Below are positions 35,011 to 42,697 of a stretch of 64,000 bases of DNA, one piece after another. The notes beneath the pieces were generated by a model. The model ran no database searches and was not told the DNA's origin. It saw only the letters and a list, made by a program, of their open reading frames with translations. Origin of the DNA: DASZBX01 sp035943635 (GTDB lineage Bacteria; Actinomycetota; Actinomycetes; Streptomycetales; Catenulisporaceae); NCBI GenBank assembly GCA_035943635.1, contig DASZBX010000043.1:13847-77846 (forward strand). Direction: 5' to 3'. The first letter of the stretch is position 1, and the number at the start of each line of letters is the position of its first letter. The position numbers and the translations under genes were made by a program.

Positions 35011-37295
35011 GGCCGGCCCGCCTCGGCCTCGGCCCCGGCGGCCGGAGCCGGGAGGGTCGAGGACGCGGCGGGCTCGGACGGGGACGGTTCGGCGGCGGGG
35101 GCGGGGGTCGTGGCCTGGGCAGCGGCGGACTTGGCGGTTCTGGGGGTGGTCGTCTTGGCGGTGGTGGACTTGGCTGCCGTGGTCTTGGCGGGAGTGGTCT
35201 TGGCGGCTGTGGGCTTCGCCGCGGTCGTCTTCGCGGGAGTGGTCTTGGCCTCGGTGGTCTTGGCCGCGCGCTTGGCCGGGGCCTTCTTCGCCGCGGCGGG
35301 CGCGACGGCTTCGGCCGGGTCGACGGTGTCCGTGATGTCCGCGCTGGCAAGGGTGTCGGCGCTGGTTTCCGCGCTGTCGACGGCCGGTGTTTCGACAGCC
35401 GGCGTTTCGACGACCGGTGTTTCGACAACCGGGCTCTCGACGGCCGGAGTCTCGACGACGGTTTCCGGCACGACCTCGGTCACGGCCTCGGCAGCAGGCG
35501 CGGCAGATGCGGCAGTCTTGGCAGCCCGCGGCGCACGCTTGGCAGCGGTCTTCTTCACCGGCGCAGGCGCGGCGGCCTGCTCGGCGAAGGATTCCGCGGC
35601 TTCGACGGCTTCAGCGGCTTGCGCAGCAGCGGCTTGCGCAGCAGGGGCCTCGGCGGCAGCATCGACGGTGGCCACAGGTGCGGCGACCTTGGCAGCCCGG
35701 GGAGCACGCTTGGCCGGGGCCTTCTTGGCCGGCGCAGGCGCGGGAACCTCAGCGGCGAGGACTTCGGCAGACTCAGCAGGCGCGGCGGATCCGTCGGACT
35801 CAACGACCGTGGTCCCGACGACTTCCTCAACCGGCGCAAAGGCCTCGGCGACGAGAGCCTCGGCAACCTCGGCAGGCGCGGCAGGTTCGACGGACTCGAC
35901 GGACTCGACGACCGTAGCCTCAACGGCATCCTCACCCAGCGCGGGCTCTGGCGCGGCCGAAGCCTCGGCGAGCAGAGCGGTCAGCGCAAGGTCGTTCGCG
36001 GAATCGGCGCCAGCGCCAGCCTCGGTAACTTCATCGACTTCGGCGGCCTCGGAAGTCGGGGCCTCGTCAGCGCTCTCAGCCGCAGCAGGCTCTTCGACCA
36101 AGAATTCGGCGCTCGGCTCCGAGTCGGCTTCGTTGGCGCTCTCGTCCGCGAGGATCTCGGCGAGTAGTTCGGCTTCGGCCGGCGAAGGCTCCGCGCCGAC
36201 TTCAGCGCCGGACTGCTCCTCGTCCGCCTCGGAAACTTCTGCGACCGCCTCGGCGGCAAACGACTCCTCGGCGACCTCGGCCGAGTCCACAACCTCAGGA
36301 ACCTCGGCGACGACAAAACTCACCGGCACTTCGGCGGCCAATTCGGCGGAGGCATCTTCGTCATCGATCGCCTCGGCATCGGCCTCGGCGGCCGACTGCT
36401 CCCCCTGCGCGGCCTCGTCCTCTTCGACGATCTGCACCGAGTTGACCACCCCGGGCGCCTCGCCATCCGTCTCAGCGTCCGTCTCGACATCCGCCTCGAA
36501 CTCGCCCGCAACCTCACCAGACACAGTCACGGTCTCAGCGATCGAAGCCGCCTCCACGATCGACGCCGGGGCCCTGACCTCGACCGCAGGCTTCTCATCC
36601 GGCCGGAACCGGATCGCCGGGGCTTGCTCCCCGCGGATCTCGACCAGCAGCTCGGTGATCCGGTCCATGATCAGATCGGTGCCGCGGGCCAGGGCGTCCT
36701 TCGTGGCCGCGGCGCCGACCAGGGCGCGCAGGTCGATCGGTTCGCCCGCGGTGACCTTCAGGGTCTTGCGCGGGAAGAACTTGGGCGTCTTGGAGTAGGA
36801 GGCGAAGACCTCCTGGGCGCCCCACTGGGCGATCGGCAGCACCGGGGCGCCGGTGCGCAGGGCGATCCGGGCCGCGCCGGTCTTGCCCTCCATCGGCCAC
36901 AGGCCGGGGTCCTTGGTCATCGTGCCCTCGGGGTACACGATGATCACCTCGCCGCGCTCCACCGCGGCCACCGCGTCCCGGAAGGCCAGGGCGGCGTCGC
37001 GCGAGTCGCGGTAGACCGGGATCTGGCCGGCCGAGCGGAACAGCTTGCCCAGCAGGGGCTGCTTGAACACCCCGGCCTTGGCCAGGAAGCGCGGGGTGCG
37101 GTGCCCGGCGGCGACCAGGTAGTGGCCGAGCGACATCGGGTCGAAGAAGGAGTAGTGATTGGCGACCACGATCACCCCGCCCTGCTGCGGCACGTGTTCG
37201 CGGCCGCGCCAGTCCCGCTTGCACAGAACCGTCAGCAACGGGCGCAGGAGGACGGCGATGAAGGTGAACGCGGGTCCGGGCTTCGGGCGGGCCAC
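35007..37295 (-). CDS. plsC: PlsC acyltransferase with 515-residue acidic and histone-H1-like tail
   Basis: A 762-residue protein. Residues 1-245 are a normal 1-acyl-glycerol-3-phosphate acyltransferase with the HX4D motif (NHYSFFDP, His47/Asp52) and VYPEGTMTKD (about 120-129). Residues about 246-510 are extremely Glu/Ala/Ser-rich and acidic. From about 515 come three basic KKAPAKRAPRAAK-type units (about 517, 578 and 667), and the last unit runs into a Lys/Ala/Thr stretch of AKTT repeats (about 677-725). Typical PlsC is about 240 residues. The GTG at 37295 is chosen for the GGAAGGA seven bases upstream. The tail resembles the tail of the HU protein at 40846 and is unlike anything in standard PlsC. 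Confidence 0.88.
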   Translation of the reverse strand: MARPKPGPAFTFIAVLLRPLLTVLCKRDWRGREHVPQQGGVIVVANHYSFFDPMSLGHYLVAAGHRTPRFLAKAGVFKQPLLGKLFRSAGQIPVYRDSRDAALAFRDAVAAVERGEVIIVYPEGTMTKDPGLWPMEGKTGAARIALRTGAPVLPIAQWGAQEVFASYSKTPKFFPRKTLKVTAGEPIDLRALVGAAATKDALARGTDLIMDRITELLVEIRGEQAPAIRFRPDEKPAVEVRAPASIVEAASIAETVTVSGEVAGEFEADVETDAETDGEAPGVVNSVQIVEEDEAAQGEQSAAEADAEAIDDEDASAELAAEVPVSFVVAEVPEVVDSAEVAEESFAAEAVAEVSEADEEQSGAEVGAEPSPAEAELLAEILADESANEADSEPSAEFLVEEPAAAESADEAPTSEAAEVDEVTEAGAGADSANDLALTALLAEASAAPEPALGEDAVEATVVESVESVEPAAPAEVAEALVAEAFAPVEEVVGTTVVESDGSAAPAESAEVLAAEVPAPAPAKKAPAKRAPRAAKVAAPVATVDAAAEAPAAQAAAAQAAEAVEAAESFAEQAAAPAPVKKTAAKRAPRAAKTAASAAPAAEAVTEVVPETVVETPAVESPVVETPVVETPAVETPAVDSAETSADTLASADITDTVDPAEAVAPAAAKKAPAKRAAKTTEAKTTPAKTTAAKPTAAKTTPAKTTAAKSTTAKTTTPRTAKSAAAQATTPAPAAEPSPSEPAASSTLPAPAAGAEAEAGRP

Positions 37296-37555
37296 TGATG
37301 GTCCTTCCAATCGGTACGGGTGACGAGGGCTGCCGGTTGCCCGGCAGGCGGCACCAGTCTCCCCCGTACTGCGCTCCAATGCCAAGACCGCCCATGGCCG
37401 CCCCTTGACGACACGGCGCTGCCGGTCCCGAGCAGCCGCGAAGGCGGTGTGCGCACTGGATCCGGCGGTCGGGGACGCGGCCTGGTCCGGGTACCAGTCT
37501 GACGGACCGGCCGGCCCGATCGCGCCCCGGCCCCGGGACATGGCAGGCTGAGCCC

Positions 37556-38389
37556 GTGTGGTCCGTGATCATCCCCGTCAAACGCCTGCCCGAGGCCAAG
37601 TCCCGGCTGGCCCCGCTGCCGCCCGAGCAGCGCGGCGCGCTCGCGCTCGCCTTCGCCGCCGACGCCCTGGCCGCGGTGCTGGCCGCGCCGCAGGTGCACG
37701 CCGCGTACGTCGTCACCGGCGATCCGCGGGTGGGCGGCCGGCTTTCCGCCCTCGGCGCCCGGCTGGTGCCCGATCCGGGCACCGGTCTGAACGGCGCCTA
37801 CGCGGCCGGGCTGGCCCGGGCGCGGGCGGACTTCCCAGGCCACCGGGTGCTCGCGCTGAACGCCGACCTGCCCGCGCTGCGCACCGGCGAACTCGGGGCG
37901 TTCCTGGAGTCCGTCGGCCCGGGCCGGGCGGTCGTCCCGGACGTGCCGGGCACCGGGTCGACCATGCTCGCCGCGGATCCGGACGGGCGGCTGGAACCTC
38001 TGTTCGGCCCCGATTCGCGCCGCCGGCACGAGGAATCGGGCGCCGCGGTCCGGCTGGACGCCGGGCCGTCGCTGCGGCAGGACGTGGACACCGTGCTCGA
38101 CCTGGCCTCCGCGCTGCGGCTGGGGGTCGGGCGGTACACGGCCAACGCCCTGTCGGCCGCCGCTTTGGCCTACGCTGATCTCATGCAGGCAACCGTGCGA
38201 ACTTTCGATCCCGCCACCCGCAGCGGCACCGTGCTCCTGGACGACGGCACCGAGGTCGCCTACGGCGCCGGGGCCTTCGACGCGGGCGCGTTACGGCTGG
38301 CCCGGGTCGGCCAGCGGGTCGCGCTGCGGATCGACGAGTACGGGATAGTCACAGCCCTGACCCTGGCCACGTTCCCGCTGCCGGAGTGA
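37556..38389 (+). CDS. cofC: CofC guanylyltransferase fused to a small cold-shock-like domain
   Basis: A 277-residue protein. Residues 1-205 are a CofC/FbiD-type guanylyltransferase of coenzyme F420 synthesis (VIIPVKRLPEAKSRLAPL at the start, NADLPALRTGEL in the middle, and a C-terminal DVDTVLDLASAL). Residues about 210-277 (beginning MQATVRTFDPATRSGTVLL) look like a separate beta-rich OB/cold-shock-like module ending LATFPLPE. The frame is continuous across the junction, but an ATG at 38183 opens the second module, so an internal start without a clear ribosome-binding site cannot be excluded. Starts with GTG, divergent from plsC. Confidence 0.8.
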   Translation: MWSVIIPVKRLPEAKSRLAPLPPEQRGALALAFAADALAAVLAAPQVHAAYVVTGDPRVGGRLSALGARLVPDPGTGLNGAYAAGLARARADFPGHRVLALNADLPALRTGELGAFLESVGPGRAVVPDVPGTGSTMLAADPDGRLEPLFGPDSRRRHEESGAAVRLDAGPSLRQDVDTVLDLASALRLGVGRYTANALSAAALAYADLMQATVRTFDPATRSGTVLLDDGTEVAYGAGAFDAGALRLARVGQRVALRIDEYGIVTALTLATFPLPE

Positions 38390-38568
38390 CCGGCCGGAGC
38401 GCCCGGCGAGGCGGCTGACCGAGCGGCCCGCGCGTGTGCCCGGGCCCCGCGCCGCGCGAGGGTAGGGCCAGCCCCACCCCGGATCGACCGGCCCACCGGC
38501 TGGGGCCGGGCGCGCCCGCACGGCAGGCTGGAAGGCACCAACCCAGTGCCTCGACCCACGGAGTCCAC

Positions 38569-39894
38569 ATGTCGTCCATCGCGTCCGGCCCGCCGGTCCG
38601 CCCGCTGCCCTTCTGGCGGGCCCCGTTCGCCCGGCGGACCTGGTCCGAGCTGCTCTACTGCCTGGTCGGGCTGCCGTTGGGCGTGGCCGGCTTCGCCTGG
38701 ACGGTGGCCTGGTTCTCGGCCGGGGTCGGGGTCGCGGTGACCGTGATCGGCCTGTGGGTGCTGATCTTCGCGGTGCTCAGCGCGCGCTGGCTCGGCGCGC
38801 TGGACCGCGGCCTGCTCAACTCGCTGCTCGGCGAACGGATCGAGGTGCCGCGCCCGGTGGCCCGGCGCCACGGGCGGTTCGGGCTGGTGTTCACCTACCT
38901 GCTCGACCCGGTCGGCTGGCGGGCGATGGCCTACCAGGTCATCCGCTTCCCGCTCGCGCTCGCCTCGTTCATCGTGGCGGTGACCTTCTGGGTCTGGCCG
39001 CTGGGCGCGTTCACCTACCCGTTCTGGCGCCGGTTCCTGCCGGCCCAGGTCGGCTCGGACGGGCAGCTGCACCGGGGCAACTCGTTCCCGTACCTGCACG
39101 GGAAGACGTACTTCATCGACACCTGGCCGCGGATGCTGGTGCAGATCGGGATCGGCGTGGTGTTCCTCTGGCTGACCCCGTGGATCGTGCACGGTTTCAC
39201 CAGCCTGCCCCGGCTGCTCGGCCGGGCGCTGCTCGGGCCGACCGCGACCATGCGCCGGGTGCAGGACCTGGAGCTGACCCGGAGCCAGGCGGTGACCTCG
39301 TCGAACGAGCAGCTGCGGCGGATCGAGCGGGACCTGCACGACGGCACCCAGGCCCGGCTGGTGGCCCTGGCCATGCACCTGGGCCAGGCCAAGGAGGACC
39401 TGGAGAGCACCGATCCGGAGGCCGCGGCCCGGGCCCGGCTGCTGATCGCCGGCGCGCACCAGCAGACCAAGGAGACGCTGACCGAGCTGCGCGACCTGGC
39501 CCGCGGGATCCATCCGGCGATCCTGGACGACGGGCTGGAGTCCGCGCTCACCTCGCTCGGCGCGCGCTCGCCGGTGCACGTGACGCTGAGCATCGACCTG
39601 CCCGAGCGCCCGTCCCCGACCAGCGAGACGATCGCCTACTTCGCCATCGCCGAGCTGCTGACCAACGCGGTCAAGCACAGCCGCGCCGCGGATATCAGCG
39701 TCCTGCTTCTCCAGGTGGGCGCGGAGCTGAGCTTCGTGGTCGGCGACGACGGGCGCGGCGGGGCGCTGCCGGGGGCCGGCACCGGAATCGCCGGGGTGGC
39801 CGCGCGGCTGGCCGCGGTGGACGGGCAGCTGACCGTGGACAGCCCGGTCGGCGGCCCGACCCGGATCATCGGGACGCTGCCGCTGCGGGCCTGA
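38569..39894 (+). CDS. membrane sensor histidine kinase (HisKA_3 type)
   Basis: A 441-residue kinase. An N-terminal membrane sensor region has about four helices in two pairs (about 22-65 and 120-215), typical of the actinobacterial 'sensor' domain. The DHp motif RRIERDLHDGTQARLVAL follows, with the phospho-acceptor at about His257, then an HATPase_c domain with ELLTNAVKHSRA and GDDGRGGALPGAGTGIAGV. The ATG at 38569 has GGAG five bases upstream. It is paired with the LuxR-type regulator starting 57 bases downstream. The signal is unknown. Confidence 0.88.
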   Translation: MSSIASGPPVRPLPFWRAPFARRTWSELLYCLVGLPLGVAGFAWTVAWFSAGVGVAVTVIGLWVLIFAVLSARWLGALDRGLLNSLLGERIEVPRPVARRHGRFGLVFTYLLDPVGWRAMAYQVIRFPLALASFIVAVTFWVWPLGAFTYPFWRRFLPAQVGSDGQLHRGNSFPYLHGKTYFIDTWPRMLVQIGIGVVFLWLTPWIVHGFTSLPRLLGRALLGPTATMRRVQDLELTRSQAVTSSNEQLRRIERDLHDGTQARLVALAMHLGQAKEDLESTDPEAAARARLLIAGAHQQTKETLTELRDLARGIHPAILDDGLESALTSLGARSPVHVTLSIDLPERPSPTSETIAYFAIAELLTNAVKHSRAADISVLLLQVGAELSFVVGDDGRGGALPGAGTGIAGVAARLAAVDGQLTVDSPVGGPTRIIGTLPLRA

Positions 39895-39950
39895 CCGGGC
39901 CGGCCGATCGCAACCCTCGCAGAATCCGACAACCAGGGAGAGCACGCACC

Positions 39951-40598
39951 ATGCGGATCGTCATCGCCGAGGACTCCGGAATCCTGCGCCACGGCCTGGC
40001 CGAGCTGCTGACCCTGCGCGGGCACACCGTCGTCGCGCAGGTGGTCGACGGCACCGCGCTGCTGGCCGCGGTGGCCGAGGACCTGCCGGACGTCGTGGTC
40101 GCGGACATCCGGATGCCGCCGACCTTCACCGACGAGGGGATCCAGGCCGCCCGGACACTGCGGGCGAGGTATCCGGACCTGGGCATCCTGGTGTTCTCGC
40201 AGTACGTCGAGGCCCGGTACGCGGCGACCCTGCTGGAGGGCGGGGCCCGCGGGATCGGCTATCTCCTGAAGGATCGGGTGGCGGACGTGTCAGAATTCGT
40301 CGAGGCGCTGGGCCGGGTCGCGGGCGGGGGCACCGCGCTGGACCCGGAGATCGTGACCGCGCTGCTGAACGCGAACCGCGGCGACGCCCTGGCCGGGCTG
40401 ACCCCGCGCGAGCGCGAGGTGCTCGGACTGATGGCGCAGGGCCGGTCCAACGCCGCGATCGGGCGCGCGCTGACCGTGTCGGACGGCGCGGTGGAGAAGC
40501 ACATCGGGAACGTGTTCGCCAAGCTCGGCCTGGAGTCCGGCACGGACGAGCACCGCCGGGTCGTCGCGGTGCTCAGATATCTGGACGCGATCAAATAG
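39951..40598 (+). CDS. NarL/LuxR-type response regulator
   Basis: A 215-residue regulator. The receiver domain (1-120) begins MRIVIAEDSGILRHGLAELL, with phospho-acceptor Asp at about residue 52 (VVADIRMPP) and a conserved lysine in YLLKDRV. The C-terminal LuxR helix-turn-helix (about 150-210) contains LTPREREVLGLMAQGRSNAA and VEKHIGNVFAKL. It is the partner of the histidine kinase immediately upstream. AGGGAG precedes the ATG by about 11 bases. Confidence 0.92.
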   Translation: MRIVIAEDSGILRHGLAELLTLRGHTVVAQVVDGTALLAAVAEDLPDVVVADIRMPPTFTDEGIQAARTLRARYPDLGILVFSQYVEARYAATLLEGGARGIGYLLKDRVADVSEFVEALGRVAGGGTALDPEIVTALLNANRGDALAGLTPREREVLGLMAQGRSNAAIGRALTVSDGAVEKHIGNVFAKLGLESGTDEHRRVVAVLRYLDAIK

Positions 40599-40773
40599 CC
40601 GGGCGCATAAAGGACCGGTCATTCCGGGCGCGCCGATTGCCGTTTCCCGCCCACGAAATCCGCGAACGTGCTGCGTATCGCCAGTATGGCAGCGGAAATC
40701 GAGGCGGCGGGCGCGAGCGGTGCGCAGCAATCCCATGCGGGTGAATGTCCATGCATGACCGGAAAAGCAGGAA

Positions 40774-40804
40774 AGGCACGCTCCCCGTCACGGGGAACGT
40801 GCCT
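40774..40804 (-). terminator. rho-independent terminator of hup
   Basis: AGGCACG (40774-40780) pairs with CGTGCCT (40798-40804), continuing through one mismatch into a CCCCG/CGGGG stem with a three-base loop. On the minus strand it is followed by a T-rich stretch (TTTCCTGCTTTTCC). It lies 42 bases beyond the hup stop. Confidence 0.8.
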
Positions 40805-40845
40805 CAGCGCTCGCGGTACGGATACCGCCCGGGCTATCACCGCGT

Positions 40846-41466
40846 CTAGCGGCGCTTGGCCGGGGCGGCCTTCTTGGCGGTCGCCTTCTTGGCCGTGCTC
40901 TTGGTGGCCGGGGCCTTGGCGGCGGACTTCTTGGCCACCGGGCGGGCGGTCGCGGTGGCGGTGGACTTCTTGACCGCGGTGGTCTTCTTCGCCGGGGCGG
41001 CCTGCTTGGCCACGGTCTTGACCGCGCTGGTCTTCTTGGCCACCACGGTCTTCTTCACCGGCGCGGCCTTCTTGGCCACCGGGACGGCCTTCTTCGCGGG
41101 CGCGGCCTTCTTGGCCACCGCCACCGCCTTCTTGGCCGGGGCCGCCTTCTTCGCCGGCGCGGCCTTCTTGGCCGCGGCCTTCTTGCCCTTGCTGCCGTTG
41201 ACCTCGTCCTTGAACGCCTGGCCGGCCCGGAACTTGGGCACCGTGGCGGCGGCGACCTTCACGGCCTCCCCGGTGCGCGGGTTGCGCGCGGTCCGGGCCG
41301 GGCGGTCGACCTGCTCGAAGGTGCCGAAACCGGTCAGCGAGACCTTGTCCCCGTCGATGACCGCGCCGGTGATCCCGCCGAGCACCGCGTCCACCGCGTC
41401 GCCGGCCGCGCGCCGGGAGATCTCCAGTTTGATCGCGACCGCGTCGATCAGCTGTGCCTTGTTCAT
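40846..41466 (-). CDS. hup: HU-family nucleoid protein with histone-H1-like tail
   Basis: A 206-residue HupS-type protein. Residues 1-90 are a complete HU domain, starting MNKAQLIDAVAIKLEIS and with the DNA-arm signature GFGTFEQVDRPARTARNPRT. Residues about 92-206 are a Lys/Ala/Pro tail of AKKAAPAKK-type repeats, as in Streptomyces HupS and mycobacterial HupB. It bends and compacts DNA and is associated with spore nucleoids in Streptomyces. AAGGGG precedes the ATG. Two likely promoters lie upstream (41515-41544 and 41578-41606), and a terminator follows. Confidence 0.95.
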   Translation of the reverse strand: MNKAQLIDAVAIKLEISRRAAGDAVDAVLGGITGAVIDGDKVSLTGFGTFEQVDRPARTARNPRTGEAVKVAAATVPKFRAGQAFKDEVNGSKGKKAAAKKAAPAKKAAPAKKAVAVAKKAAPAKKAVPVAKKAAPVKKTVVAKKTSAVKTVAKQAAPAKKTTAVKKSTATATARPVAKKSAAKAPATKSTAKKATAKKAAPAKRR

Positions 41467-41514
41467 TGTGCGCCCCTTGTGGGTTCTGGGTACAGCGCGT
41501 GCGAGCCGCTGCAC

Positions 41515-41544
41515 AGTATGCGAGACCTGCGTTTCGTCGACCAA
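41515..41544 (-). promoter_or_regulatory. hup proximal promoter candidate
   Basis: On the minus strand TTGGTC (41544-41539) and CATACT (41520-41515) are spaced 18 bases and read toward hup, about 50 bases before its ATG. Both boxes are close to the sigma-70 (HrdB) consensus in an AT-richer region. Confidence 0.5.
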
Positions 41545-41577
41545 TTGGACAGATTGGTCGTCGGTTGACATTTCCGC

Positions 41578-41606
41578 AACATAGGCCCAGCAATCAGCCG
41601 AATCAA
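41578..41606 (-). promoter_or_regulatory. hup distal promoter candidate
   Basis: On the minus strand TTGATT (41606-41601) and TATGTT (41583-41578) are spaced exactly 17 bases, reading toward hup from about 110 bases upstream of its ATG. It is the best -35/-10 pair in this region. Confidence 0.55.
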
Positions 41607-41664
41607 CAACCAAGCACCCGAATCACCCTAGTGTCGCAATAATTTCGATATCAGGGGTGACTTT

Positions 41665-42012
41665 TCACAACCCGGCCCGCTTTTCGTCGACGGCGGCCAG
41701 GAACCGCTCCACCCGGGCCAGCGCGTTCGCCCGGTCGTGCCGGCCGGCGGCCGTGATCACCAGCAGGCGGCGGACGAAATCGGCCCGGTCCGGCAGATCC
41801 AGGTCCATCCCGGACAGCACCTCGTGCGCCTCTTTCAGGCGCGCGGCCAGCTTCGCGTACCCGGACAGCTCGCGCAGTTCGTCCGGGTCGAACAGGTCCT
41901 CGTCCCGCTCGGCGGGACGCCCGCGGGCCGATTCGCCTTGCCCGGACTCGAACCCCGGCGGGCGGCGCGCGTCATTGCGGTCCGGTTCGGGCACCCGACC
42001 ATTGTCGCTCAT
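41665..42012 (-). CDS. conserved hypothetical protein between leuCD and hup
   Basis: A 115-residue hydrophilic protein. Residues 1-40 are charged and disordered-looking. Residues about 45-110 are helical (LFDPDELRELSGYAKLAARL, then a stretch with DRADFVRRLLVITAAGRHD). A small gene of unknown function occupies the same place between leuD and hup in Streptomyces, which supports its being real. The start is uncertain: ATG at 42012, or GTG at 42042 inside the preceding terminator. No function can be proposed. Confidence 0.65.
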   Translation of the reverse strand: MSDNGRVPEPDRNDARRPPGFESGQGESARGRPAERDEDLFDPDELRELSGYAKLAARLKEAHEVLSGMDLDLPDRADFVRRLLVITAAGRHDRANALARVERFLAAVDEKRAGL

Positions 42013-42016
42013 CACG

Positions 42017-42070
42017 AAAAAGACCGGCGGGCCGGACCGCACCGCGAGGGTGCGATCGGGCCCGCCGGCC
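42017..42070 (-). terminator. terminator of leuCD
   Basis: GACCGGCGGGCC (42022-42033) pairs with GGCCCGCCGGCC (42059-42070), with one G-U pair, enclosing a smaller GCACC/GGTGC hairpin. On the minus strand it runs straight into TTTTT (42021-42017). It lies 22 bases beyond the leuD stop. Confidence 0.85.
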
Positions 42071-42091
42071 TTGCCGGGTCCGGGATCCGGG

Positions 42092-42691
42092 TCAGACCAG
42101 GGCCGGCAGGGTGCGCGGCGTGAACGACGGGCGGGTGGCCTCGAACGCGTCGATGTCCTCGACGTGCCGCAGGGTCAGGCCGATGTCGTCCAGGCCCTCC
42201 ATCAGGCGCCAGCGGGTGTAGTCGTCGAGCTCGAATCCGGCGGTCAGGTCACCGCAGCGCACCTCGCGGGCTTCCAGGTCCACGGTGACCTCGACGGTCG
42301 GGTCGGCCTCGGTCAGCGCCCACAGCTGCTCGATCGTCTCCTCCGGCAGCAGCACGGTCAGCAGCCCGCCCTTGAGCGAGTTGCCGCGGAAGATGTCGGC
42401 GAAGCGGGCCGAGAGCACGGTCCGGAATCCGTAGTTCTGCAGCGCCCAGACCGCGTGCTCGCGGGAGGAGCCGGTGCCGAAGTCCGGGCCGGCGATCAGC
42501 ACCGAGGCGCCGGCGCGCTCGGGCTGGTTGAGCACGAACTCCGGGTCGTTGCGCCAGGCCGCGAACAGGCCGTCCTCGAAGCCGTTGCGGGTGACCCGCT
42601 TGAGGTACACGGCCGGGATGATCTGGTCGGTGTCCACGTTGGAGCGGCGCAGCGGGACGGCCGTGCCGGTGTGGCTGATGAACTTGTCCAT
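42092..42691 (-). CDS. leuD: 3-isopropylmalate dehydratase small subunit
   Basis: A 199-residue swivel-domain subunit. The N-terminal SHTGTAVPLRRSNVDTDQII and the GPDFGTGSSREHAVWAL substrate-recognition loop are intact. With LeuC it isomerises 2-isopropylmalate to 3-isopropylmalate in leucine synthesis. It starts six bases after the leuC stop and is followed by a strong terminator. Confidence 0.96.
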   Translation of the reverse strand: MDKFISHTGTAVPLRRSNVDTDQIIPAVYLKRVTRNGFEDGLFAAWRNDPEFVLNQPERAGASVLIAGPDFGTGSSREHAVWALQNYGFRTVLSARFADIFRGNSLKGGLLTVLLPEETIEQLWALTEADPTVEVTVDLEAREVRCGDLTAGFELDDYTRWRLMEGLDDIGLTLRHVEDIDAFEATRPSFTPRTLPALV

Positions 42692-42697
42692 GACGGC

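Noticed and set aside
38434..38568. Earlier start for the sensor kinase
   Set aside because: The upstream 45 codons are Pro/Arg/Gly-rich and non-homologous, and the ATG at 38569 has a GGAG site at the right distance.
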